64,000 nt of DNA. Source: Liolophura sinensis (taxonomy: Eukaryota > Mollusca > Polyplacophora > Chitonida > Chitonidae). How positions within the stretch are numbered: position 1 is the first letter of the stretch; each line of letters begins with the position of its first letter. The notes beneath the pieces were generated by a model. It was not told the origin of the DNA. It saw nothing but the letters and a program-made list of their open reading frames with translations, and did no database searches. Of the stretch, positions 12,701-25,400 are shown one piece after another. The stretch spans positions 25,838,402-25,902,401 of the forward strand of contig NC_088301.1 in assembly GCF_032854445.1 (NCBI RefSeq). The letters run 5' to 3'. Both the position numbers and the translations under genes were made by a program.

Positions 12701-14218
12701 AGAGGTATCATTTTAAAGCCTTTCTGTGCTTCTTACTGTTGCTTCTGAAAAATTCTCTGAGAAAGTGCATTTTTTTACAAACTCAACTCACAGACCATAA
12801 ATTAAGCTTTATTTTAGCCAAATATGGGTCAAAAACTGATCCGCATGTCTGAAAACACTTTTCACATCTTCAAGTCATTTATGCGTATGGGAAATAAGCA
12901 GAAATAACAGGTACTTGCACATGTCTCATGGTGAGTTCCAAGCAAGCAAAATGCACAGATAGCTAAAGTCTTATAGGCATATGACCTGGTTTTGAACTAC
13001 CTCTAATGACACGAGGGACAAAAAGGGAATACTGAGTACATGTTCAGTGGGTGGTTGATTAAGATGCTCCGTACAGTATGCAAGAGCTACCTAATAATGT
13101 GCTTTTCATCTAACCATTTACCTTTTGCATAAAAGAACGACGAATACATGTTGATGCATATGTATGTACATTCAGCCTGACAAAATCAATAATGTACAGA
13201 ATGTACTTAGTGAGATGTCTACTGACTGGCAGAGTGGTATAATGGGTTGTACCAGTGAAAGACCAGCCCTTGACCATAGAGGTTGTGGACTCAAATAAAA
13301 ATAAATATAGATAATGAAGAAAATATGTTAAGTTTTAATTGCTTAATGGCAGAGTGGTATAATGGGATCTACCTGTGGTCAGCCCTTGACCATTACGGTT
13401 ATGCACTCAGATCACAGACACATGTAATATGCTTAGTGAATTGCTGTCTGGTAGAGTGGGTAATGGATTTTACCAAAGGACAACCAGCTCATGACCCCTT
13501 GTAAAGGTTGTGCACTCAAATCCAGAAATGAGACCGAATACGTGCTTCCAGCTTGTCAATCATTTCAAAGCCGACAGCAAATCGCTTATGCATTCCCAAA
13601 AAACACTATATTTTCAAACACATTTGGATCACGCACACAAGCTATATTTATGTCATTTTGGAATATGAACCTGTGTTTAGATGGTTTCAAAGGCCTGTCA
13701 TTGATATTTGTTCAAATTGTGCACGTGACATATTTCCTGGTTTTCACGTATTCCCACGATGAATTGGCAGAAAACTTGCTAATGTGGAAATAAATCATTC
13801 ATTCATTCATTTACTCACTCAAAGTGAATAATTCTCAAAAGCTACATAAAAAAGTAAATAAATAAATAGATTCTTACCTGAGTTCTTGGTAAAACAGGAC
13901 CAGGCAACATTCAAACCATATGACCCTGTGTAGCTTCTGATGGCTAAGCTATTTGCCTGATCCTCGGACATCAAAGCATGCCACACACATGTATAACAAC
14001 AAACAGGTCAGACTGCTAATTGGCTTTAGCCAGGTGAGCTGACTCTGTGGCTACTACCCTGTCCTATCACTACCACATCCGATGGGTCAGACAAAGCCTG
14101 GCAATGCAAGCTTGCTCACCCCACTGCACAATCGCATTATTGATCACCACTTGATCGGCGGACACACCTGTTCATGTATGTCCCTGTTTACCTGGGCTGA
14201 GTTCATCAATGTCGCCAT
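9779..14218 (-). CDS. Low-confidence three-exon gene model (14218-14192, 12507-12319, 9826-9779)
   Basis: The middle exon is the best supported. It has a CTCCAG acceptor, 63 open codons (LGIPVRQRFKYMDIGIVATR then RLINTVKSDG... LSPAAQLIVYIQSICQ) and a consensus GCG|GTAAGT donor. Upstream, a short ATG exon (MATLMNSAQ) ends in phase 0 at CAG|GTAAAC. Downstream, TTTCATGCAG opens a frame that ends after 15 codons. All junctions are phase 0, giving 87 aa. Alternatively the last exon is internal, ending at 9742 before GTAAGC in another frame (reading VLIYTWDYVVLIPV). The segment RFKYMDIGIV vaguely recalls the FKYKLIGII part of FANCD2, but no flanking FANCD2 exons were found. It may be a gene fragment or a small unknown gene. 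Confidence 0.25.
9827..12060. repeat. 125-bp tandem repeat, about 18 units
   Basis: Unit marked by GTGTTAATTACTTTCAGTTC and ATTTACCTCTCAAGTAATCA, period 125. Two variants of the unit end (ACACTGCATAAAAAAAG and ACAACAAATGAGAAAAAG) alternate in the middle, showing higher-order duplication. The array starts at the acceptor of the putative exon at 9826. Confidence 0.92.
13228..13522. repeat. Three degenerate ~100-110-bp units with tRNA A-box-like sequence
   Basis: CTGGCAGAGTGGTATAATGG recurs at 13226 and 13347, and a shorter CTGGTAGAGTGG near 13448. Each is followed by CAGCCCTTGACCAT-like and GTGCACTCAAAT-like pieces. Confidence 0.6.
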
Positions 14219-14471
14219 AAAGACGGATTTGCCCTTCATTAGCAAACCCAACAGGTAATGTCCACGAAGGGTGCACCTGTCAAGTGCCGTTCCCAGACAC
14301 GCAGCAGCCGACAGCTGACAGATTCAGGAGTCATTTGATGCAAATCATATACAGCCTGCCATTTAGCCAATTTCCCATCAAGCCAATTCTGATGATACAG
14401 CTCCAGATGTTAGCTAATGGTACAAACCAATTCAGCTTATTAAAAGACTATAACCATTCACTACGAAATGA

Positions 14472-14736
14472 TATTTATTTATTTATTTATTTATTTGACT
14501 GGTGTTTTACGCCATACTCAAGAATATTTCACTTATATGATAAGGGCCAGCATTATAGTGGGAGGAATCCGGGCAGAGCCCGGTGGAAACCCACAAGCAT
14601 CCACAGGTTGCTGTCAGATCTTCTCACGTATGGCCGGAGAGGAGCTGGACTTGAACTCACAGCGATCGCATTGGTGAGAGGCTCCTGGGTCATTACGCTG
14701 TGCTAGTGCGCCAACCACCTGAACCACGGATGCCCC
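14472..14736 (-). mobile_element. SINE family A, near full length
   Basis: Head, core and tail are all recognisable, with the tRNA-like end at GGGGCATCCGTGGTTCAG on the minus strand. Confidence 0.8.
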
Positions 14737-16034
14737 ACAAAATGATAACCATGCATAAAAGCACTAGGCAATTTATTTCACATAAACTTTCACAAGCACA
14801 TATAGGCCATAAAATGACAGGCTACTTCTGATGCCAATTAACACTTCAGTTTTTCTGATAGGAAATTAATCAAACGTCACAAAAAACTCTTATGTGGGAA
14901 AATCAATCAGAATCGAGCAAAATGTGTTGTTTGGCCAAAAAGCTAAACTTTAGGTGAAATATAGTAATTATTGATCAAATTAAAATTTCTGTCAAATGTT
15001 AACACAGACATGCAAAAAGATATACAGCAGGTGTGCCCTGTATCACATATGACTGCCCCCTGATCCCTCACCCCCACCAGGCCCTCAAAAAAGGTGTTAA
15101 GCTATAAACAGAACTTAGGAATTCCAGCTTAAAAAGTGTATACATATATGAATATTAAAAAGAAATTACACACTTTTAAATAATATAAGGTATGAGGATA
15201 TTAAGCTGTAATGAAACCGTATGAAACTCAACCCACAAATCTACAAATTATACCCCGGACTAATTTTAGTTCATAAAAGCACTTTCTGTATTTTAATATA
15301 AAAAAAAAATATGGCTGGTTTACAACTTGCTGCATTCTGAAAAATACTATGTACTGCCTTTAGATTGAAGATTCACATGTCTATAGCTATTTCCAATATG
15401 GGATATGGAAATTAAAATCAGCTTAGCTGAATTTAAACACTCTGTACCTGTTATGCAAACTTCATTTATCGGGTACATGTAAATACACAACTACAAGCAG
15501 TGGACTGCAAATGTACCAGTCTGTAACAGATGTTCTCTTTGTGTGCCTGCATTGAGCTTTGTTCTTCACAGCCACAGGTGCCCAGACATGATATTGGCCT
15601 CATGACAAACTGTCACACTGGTAATGCAGGCAAGCTCACTCTCTTCTCATTTACTGTTGTACTGTATTACATATAATGGCCTGTATGCTGTTTTAATACA
15701 GAGCTGCAAATTTTATATCCACCGGCAGATGCAAAGAACTATTACAGCAAAACAATACTCCAATATTTGTTTGCATGTGTGAGGCTTCTTTCAAGGAGCG
15801 GTCGTAAATCGTCATGGCAATAAAAAGTGAAGAATTATGTCACCATGGTAAATGCGTTTGATGTAACATTGCAACAGCCTTGTTAAAATGATTGTGTTGG
15901 AAATACAGATAATTCTAACCATTTAAATACAGGTCGCTTAGACACAGTTTTTCAAAAAAATGTGCGTAAACGTGCAATCGCTTTGCACTTTTTGCAGAAG
16001 TTTAAACACTTCTGACTTTAAATATGCGGCATTA
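14737..16034. other. Stretch without a supported gene
   Basis: AT-rich, no coding signal seen. Confidence 0.4.
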
Positions 16035-16900
16035 TTTATGTATCTCATGATAAACCTTATTAATGAATTTGATGATAAACTACATTAATGTACATGTATC
16101 TCATGATAAACTACAATAATGTATTTCGTGATAAACTCCATTAATGTATCTCATGATAAATTCCATTAATGTATCTCATGATAAACTACATTAATGTATC
16201 TCATGATAAACTCCATTAATGTATCTCATGATAAATTCCATTCATGTATCTCATGATAAACTACATTAATATATCTCATGATAAACTCCATTAAGGTATC
16301 ACATGATAAATTCCATTAATGTATCTCATGATAAACTCCATTAAAGTATCTCATGATAAATTCCATTAAGGTATCTCATGATAAACTACATTAATGTATC
16401 TTGTGATAAACTCCATTAATTTGTCTCATGGCAAACTTCATTCATGTATCTTATGGCAAATCTCTTCAATTTATCTCATGACAAACCAGATTAATCTATC
16501 TCATGATAAACTTCATTAATGTATCTCATGATAAATGCCATTAATGTATCTCATGATAAACTCCATCAATGTATCTCATGATAAACTTCATTTATCTATC
16601 TCATGACAAACCTCATGTATATCTCATGATAAAACCCATTAAATGAAATGTACAATGTACGATAAACAGCACAAATGTCTCTCATAATATATCCAACTAA
16701 TGTATCTCATGTCAAACCTCATTAATACATTCCATGATAAACCTTGATGATTAATTTTAATGAACCTTATTACTGTTTCTCATGATAGACCTCATTAATG
16801 TATCTCATGGCAAAACTCACTAGGTACAGTGTATCTCATGATAAAACTCACTAGGGTCCAATGTATCTCATGATAAAACTCACTAGAGTACAATGTATGT
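16035..16900. repeat. 25-bp tandem repeat, about 30 units
   Basis: Unit TGTATCTCATGATAAACTCC plus ATTAA; degenerate at both ends, with occasional insertions. Confidence 0.9.
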
Positions 16901-16965
16901 CAGGATAAAACTCAAATCCAAGACATTTTTCGTGTAAATTTCTAGATACATGTACAGTTATTTTT

Positions 16966-17122
16966 ATCCATTTATTTGACAGGTGTTTTAAGCAATACTC
17001 AAACAATATTTCACTTAAACAACGGCAGCCAGCATATTGGTGGGAGAAAACTGGGCAGACCCCAGTGGGAAAACATGACCATCTGCAGGCTGCTGGCATA
17101 GCTTCCCACGTACAGCCAGAGG
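16966..17122 (-). mobile_element. SINE family A, truncated and diverged
   Basis: Core with several substitutions (AGCAATACTCAAACAATATT) next to the 25-bp array; no tRNA-like head. Confidence 0.7.
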
Positions 17123-17429
17123 ACATATTTATTTACTGCAAGCAAAATGTTGCGACACTAGAACGAGAAGCCAGACTTACTTTAGTACTTGATATTTTGA
17201 ACAGAGTACGGTGTATGCCTGTCAAATAGCCAGATGACAGCCAAGACAATATTGTGCATTTCCTCTATTTAGAAATAAAAATTTGGGGTGCAAATTAATT
17301 TGGATACACTAAACACTAAAAATCAGATTTACATATGGGCTGGATATCACTAAGGCTTCATGGGAAAGTAGTTGTTCACAAAAATGACAAAAAATACTGT
17401 TTAGTTTCACACGACAATATTTAATATAT

Positions 17430-17562
17430 ATATATCTTTTTTTTTTTCCTTTTTATTTTATTGAAGAGAAGAATGTCACGCTTTCTTATGCATTTTATTT
17501 GTTTGCATTAGCCATATAACGATATATATATATATATAAATATCGTTATATGGCTAATGCAA

Positions 17563-17640
<78 letters not shown>

Positions 17641-17815
17641 TTATATGGCTAATGCAAACAAATAAAATGACATATCGTTATATGGCTAATGCAAACAAAT
17701 AAGATGTAGATATATATCGTTATATAGCTAATGCAAACAAATAAAATGTATAACAAAGTGTGACGTTCTTCTCTGCAATAAAGCAAAAAGGAAAAAAAAG
17801 AAGAAGCACTTAGAC
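17430..17815. mobile_element. Foldback element with ~92-bp inverted arms around (TA)n
   Basis: The left arm at about 17436-17540 (TTATTGAAGAGAAGAATGTC ... GCATTAGCCATATAACGATA) is the near-perfect reverse complement of 17706-17812. Between them lie a (TA)n tract of about 80 bp and three extra copies of the inner arm (CGTTATATGGCTAATGCAAA). This looks like a non-autonomous DNA transposon or a large palindrome. Confidence 0.65.
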
Positions 17816-19239
17816 ATCAAATGTACTGTCAGACCCAGGCCACTTAGGCAACCATACAAAGGCTTTAGGAAACAAAATGCTCATAAAAATCCCTGTATGG
17901 AGGGGATGATGAAAACAGGGTTAAGTTTCCATGGAAACATCTCTATAAAACTCTTTGAGATGCAAGCATCATCAAGAACTGAGCAAAATATATCTGTTGC
18001 CATGGCTACTAACTAGGTATACAAACTGGCAGACGTCTGTTTCGTGAAAATAAAAATGTTTATTCATATTACATAGGTATGGAAAAGATAATATTTAGAC
18101 AACAAAAAGATGTACAGCTATTTGAAATTAACCTAATATATCACTAATCGATCATTTATTTATATCTGAACCCCTCAGAAGCTAAGCTGCAGTTAACTGA
18201 GCACAGATCTGCAGGGCTGAAGAAGGCCAGCTTGGGAACCATCTCCATTCAGTTCACCATTTTCTAGCTGCTTTCTTTTACATGTCGATCAGTAGATCTA
18301 ACATCTGATTCGCCCACAGGTATCACAAACTTACACCCATTACCTCAGGAATTAGTATGCATCTCAGCCAGCAATTGTGGTTTTGCATTTTTATTTGGAA
18401 AAAAAGGTGGACTGAACTCAGCTGTTTGAATTTAGGCCACCAAAATTGGTGGTCCAGAAAAAGCCATCCTAAATGGAGCCAGCTTAGTTTAGGTCACCTT
18501 TCTTCACTAGTGTGAGCATCCAAGCTGGCCTCAATCTACCCATTCTTCCTTCTGTAACAGTGACTTTAGACTCCATTTCATGAGTATACCAAGCCTGTAA
18601 GTCTCTATCTTTTTTTAGCTTTTTCATCTCAAGCTAAAAGATGATGTGGACAAAGAACTGCGATGCTGTTGTTCTCATCATCTATAATTTAGATCTATCC
18701 TACAAATTTAAACCTTATCTTTCCTAGGGCACAGAAAAGCATTTTCTTCTTCACCTATAAACTATATATAATACCCCCAACCTCTTTACTTATGAAAAAG
18801 CAACTTTCAGTGTGATTTCTGTACCTGTTTACCATTTTGGTGACAAAATTGCTTCAAGTACGGTTGGCCAAGTTCAGGATTTCACAAAAAGTTGAATTTC
18901 ATCTGTCTACATAGAATATCGCCCTCAGAATGAATGACTGAATGATTTCGGCTAAAAAAAAAAAAACCTCAGCAAATATTTCAGCCATTTCGAGGCAAAA
19001 TATTGCCCTCAGAATATTCTTGAATAGACATCTTACAAACATATGAAAAGGCTGAAGAACTGCAGTGCTTGTATTTATTTCAACAGTATCATTTTGCAGA
19101 AAACAGGCCAAGATACATGCCACAGGAAGCCTTTTAAGAATGTCAACCATGTCTTCCGGCATTCCATAAAAAAGAGTATACATACAACACACTCAGTCCA
19201 TGTCTGTTAAATTAGTCAGGCTGGAAACGTACATGTATC
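17816..19239. other. Stretch without a supported gene
   Basis: No convincing coding segment. A 97-codon minus-strand frame at 18899-19192 has unusual composition and no splice context. Confidence 0.4.
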
Positions 19240-19512
19240 TTTATTTATTTCTTTATTTATTTATTTATTTGATTCGTATTTTTCACCCGTACTCAAGACT
19301 ATTTTACTTATATGACGGCGGTCAGCATTATGGTGGGAGGAAACCGGGCACAGCCCCGGAGAAACCCACGACCATCCACAGGTTGCTGGCAGACCGTCCC
19401 ACGTACGGCCAGAGAGGAAGACAGCATGAGATGGACTTGAACTCACAGCGACAGCAATGGTGAGAGGTCATTACGCTGTGCTAGCGCGCTAACTAACTGA
19501 GGCATGGAGGCA
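19240..19512 (-). mobile_element. SINE family A, near full length
   Basis: Long tail, core and tRNA-like head (GTTAGTTAGCGCGCTAGCAC on the minus strand), with a small deletion in the head. Confidence 0.8.
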
Positions 19513-19799
19513 GGGAATTTTGGCATAAAAAAAGAAAAAAATATTTGTATATTTCAAGAGATTTTTACTGATTTCATAAGTTTCCAAACCTGATTTTCAC
19601 ACTGTGAGATTCAATTATCGAGACCGCAGACAGTCTGGTACATGTTGCTTTACACCTGCCTACAAGTTTACTTTCGCAGGCATGGAAATGAAAGTGTTGT
19701 CTAATTAACACTGAAGTTGTTACAAAACTCCGCTCTATGAGGACTGAACTTTGTCCATGTTCACAATCTATGAGCGCTCTGCAGATTGTCCTGTTGATT

Positions 19800-19900
19800 A
19801 ACATATTATAATTTTCAGTTATCATGAGGCATAATTTTCAGTTATCATCAGGCATAATTTTCAGTTATCATCAGGCATAATTTTCAGTTATCGCCAGAAA
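19800..19900. repeat. 23-bp tandem repeat, four units
   Basis: Unit ATAATTTTCAGTTATCATCA plus GGC. Confidence 0.85.
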
Positions 19901-20416
19901 TAATTCAAAATCGTCTATTGGTATTCATTTCTGTAGTCAGACTGAATTTTGATACATCTGACAACAATAAACCTGTATCCTTCTGCTGTTCTTCTTTACT
20001 TTGTGTCAAATAATGCCATTTCTGCTGTCAATCGAAATAATCTCAGCAATTGCCAGTCATATTACTACATCAGCTAATTAGAATACTTGATAGTGTTGCC
20101 ATTTCACATAAGAACTAAACCTAAATCTTTGAATCGGAACATGTTTGCTGAATGTGGTTCTTACTCATTTGGCAATCAGTGGAGTATTTTGAATAAATGA
20201 TATATGCCAAAGTACGCTGCTTTTACTGCAAGGGAATTTTCCACAATGATTGAAAAACCACTCATATCTAAGGCATACCAGCAAACTACAATTCAATGTT
20301 AACATAGGTAAAAAATACTTTGAGAGATATTACACAAGATTTATTTATTTTTTTATTTGATTGGAGTGCACTTTAGTTAAAATGGAGGCTAGTTAAAATA
20401 CACTCCATGAGGGAGT

Positions 20417-20540
20417 GATTACTTGGAATTTAATGTCGTATTTAACAATTTTCCAGTCATATGATGACGAAGGAATCCTTAAAGTGTATGCAATATGACT
20501 CCTTGTCCCAGGACATATTTCCACCGCTCTTTATTCTCTC
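20417..20540 (-). mobile_element. SINE family B fragment
   Basis: Contains the diagnostic AGTCATATGATGACGAAGGA and TTCCACCGCTCTTTAT segments. Confidence 0.6.
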
Positions 20541-20899
20541 AGATGAAGAAACCCGCTTGATCTTTCTTCAAGGATTAGTGTCAAGATTAAGCTACTTGTC
20601 CTAAGTGTAAAGACTATAACCTGTTTAACAGTATTGTAACATGGTATGGGGCGGTAGGCCTGCTGTATTGATCAGTTGACGAAGTACACTCATCAGTGAT
20701 TTCATACATTAAGGTCGGCCGTCAGTGTTGCCACAGCCACTCTAATATGATATTAATAACCTAATCTAGGCTTGGTATGGCTTAATTACGAATTGAGTGG
20801 ACTTTGGATATGACAGGGATGTCAACACGGCATTTAATTATGCCTCGAGTGTCTCTGATGGGATGGTCATTTCTTTTACTCGTACATTTCTTCGTCAAT

Positions 20900-21380
20900 C
20901 TCTTCTAATTTTGTTACAGTATGTTACCACAAGGGCCTCTGAGGAACGTCATTATGACTTTAAATCCACCAAAAACAATAGATTTACTGCCCTAGCCGAT
21001 CTTCAGCTGGCAGTTTGGTAAAGCTCAGCAGGTGACATCATAGATGGCCGACCCATGTCTGGCTGGCCTGTATGACCTTGGAATTCGTGTCAAAACGGTG
21101 TCAATTTGGAGTTGGATTCTAGCTACACAGAATCAAGCACAGAAGTGATTTTTGACACTGACAGCTCTGGTCAGATTTTAAGTTTCCAAGTTTTCAAACG
21201 TATAATTTGATCTTTGTCCAGGCATTTCCAACAATGGCAATACGGAAGGTAAGCTATGCCTTTATCCTGTGTAATACTGTAGGTCTACATTTCATGTTTA
21301 TACCAGATTTAATATTTGCTATTCTTTCCTTCTGTTCGCTTCACAATAAACATCATTCTATTGCCCAAGTGGATATGCTT
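20900..21380. repeat. Dispersed repeat D, copy 1
   Basis: Shares ATTTACTGCCCTAG, CAGCAGGTGACATCATAGAT, TTTGATCTTTGTCCA and CACAATAAACAT in order with copy 2 at 23.7 kb. The type is not recognised. Confidence 0.7.
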
Positions 21381-22296
21381 CAAAATTGGGTTCGCAGGAA
21401 TTAATTTTCATGCATTTAATCAAGGCAATACTGAAAACAAAATTCTTACAGATGTTTAAATGGCAAAGCTCTGACAGCTCGTAAAAGCTGGACTTGTATG
21501 ATGTGATTCGGGAAGAGTACAAAGTGTTGGCGGAAAAAACGCATAAACCCAGCCTCATTATCTAGTGATTTTAATGTCATTACTCAGAGTACTGTGCTTT
21601 TTTTCCAATATTTTTTTTTACACTCAATTTAACAATATATACAAGGGTAGCCAATTATGAATAAATAACCAATCTGGACACTAATCCTTTAACTGCCCAA
21701 TGAAAGTTTAAAATGAACATTGGGACATAGACAATACTTGATATAACAGCATTACCCTTCATGATCCACTAATACACCTGGCACAATGTACAAAGCATAG
21801 AGACTCTGCATATACTGAGAAGCTGTACAACTGACATTTAAATATTTCGACAAAGTTTTGTTTGCTACAGGTTAATTCATGTATTACTGTACTTTTCTTG
21901 TCTTCATAAGATGACATAGTATATATTTACTGAGATGTCAAATATTTGATCTATCTGTTGAATCCAAGTGTCTATGCTTTGGCATAAAGCTGAAAGAATG
22001 CTGCCTGCGAATACATCTCCCGTTTTTAATCAGGTAATAAAGCAAGGGACAGACACGAGGCCTTACAGTCATAGTCATGATTTTCTGTAACCTGGTTTCC
22101 ATAGAAACCACCTAATTATTCAACTGCACACATGCAGATCAGGTTGTTTTATGTAAAATTCATTATATTTGGCATACAAGTAATGTCAACAGCAGGGAAT
22201 AAAAAAAACTGACAATGTTAAAACACAAAAAAGCCTTGTTAGATGTAGATAACTGCAAAAAGACAGAGGCCTTACCTGTTACCTTGGCAACACAGT

Positions 22297-22407
22297 TCAC
22301 ACAACACAGTACTGCTGTAGTAACATTCTGGCATAATCATCTGATTTACTTGCCCGGTAAATCTGCGATAGGTTGTACGCGGCTTCACGTCGCAGATCAA
22401 AAATTCC
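22297..22407 (-). CDS. GTF3C3: GTF3C3 terminal exon and stop
   Basis: This exon encodes GIFDLRREAAYNLSQIYRAS, then a short C-terminus ending LLQQYCVV and TGA at 22299-22297. It matches the human C-terminus (DLRRDIAYNLSLIYQSS ... YTYCSI). The nearest poly(A)-like hexamer is ATTAAA at 22025-22030, about 270 nt downstream (weak). Confidence 0.92.
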   Translation of the reverse strand, partial: GIFDLRREAAYNLSQIYRASKSDDYARMLLQQYCVV

Positions 22408-25400
22408 CTGAAAGAAAAAAACAAAACAACTTACTTGAGGACAGGAAACAGGATACAGCATTGACTTACATTTTTTTTACTTTAGGAGAGAATGTACAAC
22501 TCACAAAACCAGATCAAATGCAAACTCATCAGAACAGGAGAATTCCCCACAACATTATAGCCCATGCTAAATACGCAAAACTTATGCCTGGAGTAAGCTG
22601 GTTTTGAAACTCAACCTGGAGCATCACAAACAAATCAGCACACAAGTCACATGAAAACATCAGCCAACTTTTGCAGTAGTTCATGCACAGGTACTGATGG
22701 TCAATAACAATCAGATAAATTATTAAATATACAAAATTTACGCCTGGATCGGGCTGTTTTTGAACATTATGTGAGGTACCACAAAGCAAACCTGCAGACA
22801 CATTTTTTTTTAAAGATACGGCAATATTTGGCACAGTTACTACACAGAGACCAAAACCAACGTGACAGACAAACAGACAGACACACTCAAATTAATACCC
22901 TCAGCATTTTCTGAAGTTGTTTATGCATGAATGCAACCATACATTATAAGGTACAGACTCACTGGCACTGCACTGAAATTAGCTACGATAACCACTGACA
23001 TCTGACTACCTAGAACATGCCACAGAACATGCCACAAAAAATATAAAAGACAACGAATAATTCAACAAAGAATGGAGTCAGTTGTATGCTGCACTGATAT
23101 GTTCAAACTTACCTCGTCATCCACAATAGCAGGGGGTGTGTTAAGTGCTTTCTTGTAGTAATACACAGCTGCGTACTTAAGATCTGTTAGGCATTTAAAA
23201 AAAAAAAACAAGTCTTTCAATATAACAAGAATAAATTTTTTGTATTTTCTGTTAAGAGAATGTCCCCAGATACACATTAAATCTAACGAAGACAGTATAA
23301 AAACAGTTTGATGTAGGACAACATTTGGTATTGGATTATCACCAAGTTTCTCTTGTCATTATGCATACAGGTGTAGCACAAAAGTACTCATGCTATCTGG
23401 ATCCCAAAACCCAGTCATTTCTGCTGAACTCTCATTAAATTCTAGGATTCTACGGAAATCCCTCCAACCTTCCATCCTCACCTAACTGATGCATGGCTCT
23501 TCCCAGGTTATAGTACGCCTCCTGACACTCTCCTCGCAGGTCCATGTACTTATGCAGAAAAGAACAACCCTGCCGAGGAGAGACGAAAGGGTCATTTTAC
23601 ATCACAGGTATATCAAAAACCTTTCAATCAGTCAATGCCTCAAAGAGCATAAATAAAAGATGTTAGTTTCCAGATTCAGCTACAGGCCCTAATTAAAACC
23701 TGTTTAACAGTATGTGACCGGGAGGGCTTCTGAGAAACTTAATAATGACTTTAATCCATCAAAAACAACAGATTTACTGCCCTAGACAATCTCCAGCTGG
23801 CCAGCCCGGTACGGCTCAGCAGGTGACGTCATAGATGGCCAACGCAAGTCCAGCTGGCCTAAATAACATGGGTATTTGTATCAAAATAATGTCATTTTTG
23901 GGATGCACAGAAGCAAATATACAGCTGTATCAGTTTGAACCCACAGCAGACCATGTTGAAATTCCCATCTATGACGCTGATATCTCTGGTCAGGCTTCAG
24001 ATTACCAGTTTTCAGATGTTCAATTTGATCTTTGTCCACGCATTTCCAGCCATACTGGCAATAATACAGATGGGTAAGCTATAGCCTTACCCGGTGATAC
24101 TCTGTACATTTCGTGTGTTTATTTTAAGATTTAATATTTATTAAATATTCCTTACCCCTGTCCGTTTCACAATAAACATTCTATTCCCCGAGGGATTCTA
24201 AATTCATACCTACATGAGATGACAACTGCCAGTACATGTTATTGCATTACAGATAAAGTGGTGTACAACATAAATACATGTAGGGTTTTTCAAATCAGTT
24301 TACAAAATTAAAACCTGTCATTCTTCAACTAAACTAGGTTGCTTTAACTTCAGAACTTGCTACTAGCTATTTTCAGGTCTCACCTAACCACAGCTTAAAT
24401 GTAGTTCTAAAAACGCATTGTTTAAATGGAAGAGTGATCTTAATGGAGATAATGCAGTACAGCCCTATTAAAACCAATGACAACATTTTCTACCTGTGTG
24501 AGAAGTGCATGCCTCTTGTCAGCAAACTTCTGGGCCGCCATGTGAACAAAGGTAAGACCAATACAAAGGTTAAGTAATGCGTTGTTTGGGTCGTGCCGTA
24601 ATGCACTGGTGTACTCCCCTAAAATATACAAGCATAAGAAAATCACATTTATTTGATTTATGCATTTCGCTAATGTTTTACACTATACTATTACAACAAT
24701 ACTTAGTTTGTATGCCCGCAGCCAGGTTTATGGGTAGAGATGGAAGCCAAAGGAAAACAGAAAGTGACAAGCAAAATGAATGGCATAGGAAAACAGAAAA
24801 AAGCAAAGAGGAACCTTCACTCAATTCCATGAGGCAGGAGTACTGTAGCTGGATTCTGATCCATAGCTAGTGGTCCATACCTTAATATGTGCACCTTCCA
24901 CCACATATACATGTATGTGTGCACAAATGTATTTATATGTATGTGGCGAAAGGCAAAAGATATCCCCACGAACTTCATGTAAGGCCACATGAAAGACTGT
25001 GTTTCCGTTCACTGCTTACTGCTTGATTGGCTTAAAGAACTGTAGAAACCTGGAAATCTCCTTAATTCTCTACTTTCAGCGTGTCGATCTGCTAAAGATG
25101 ACATGTATTGTGCCATTATCATTCCTACACTAAAAGGACGCTGGCATTGAAAAGGGTTGACATTAGAAAATCAAACACAAGGCTTTATCAAAAATGTCAA
25201 GATTACATTATCCAGTATTTTTATTTTATTATCAGAATGATTTATTTAGTTGAACCAACTGGATGCCACCTTACCTATTGAGTGTTTAAAGCTGCCTGAA
25301 ACCATGGAGATGTGACCATTAAGAATACCCAGCTGAAGATGGTCCGGATGCTGGGGGAGTCGAAAAAAAAACTTCATAATGTCACAGCAAGCATGGAAGA

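Noticed and set aside
18899-19192. 97-codon minus-strand frame, hydrophobic
   Set aside because: It includes a phenylalanine-rich run from a poly-A tract and internal similarity (ILRAIF repeated) without conserved features.
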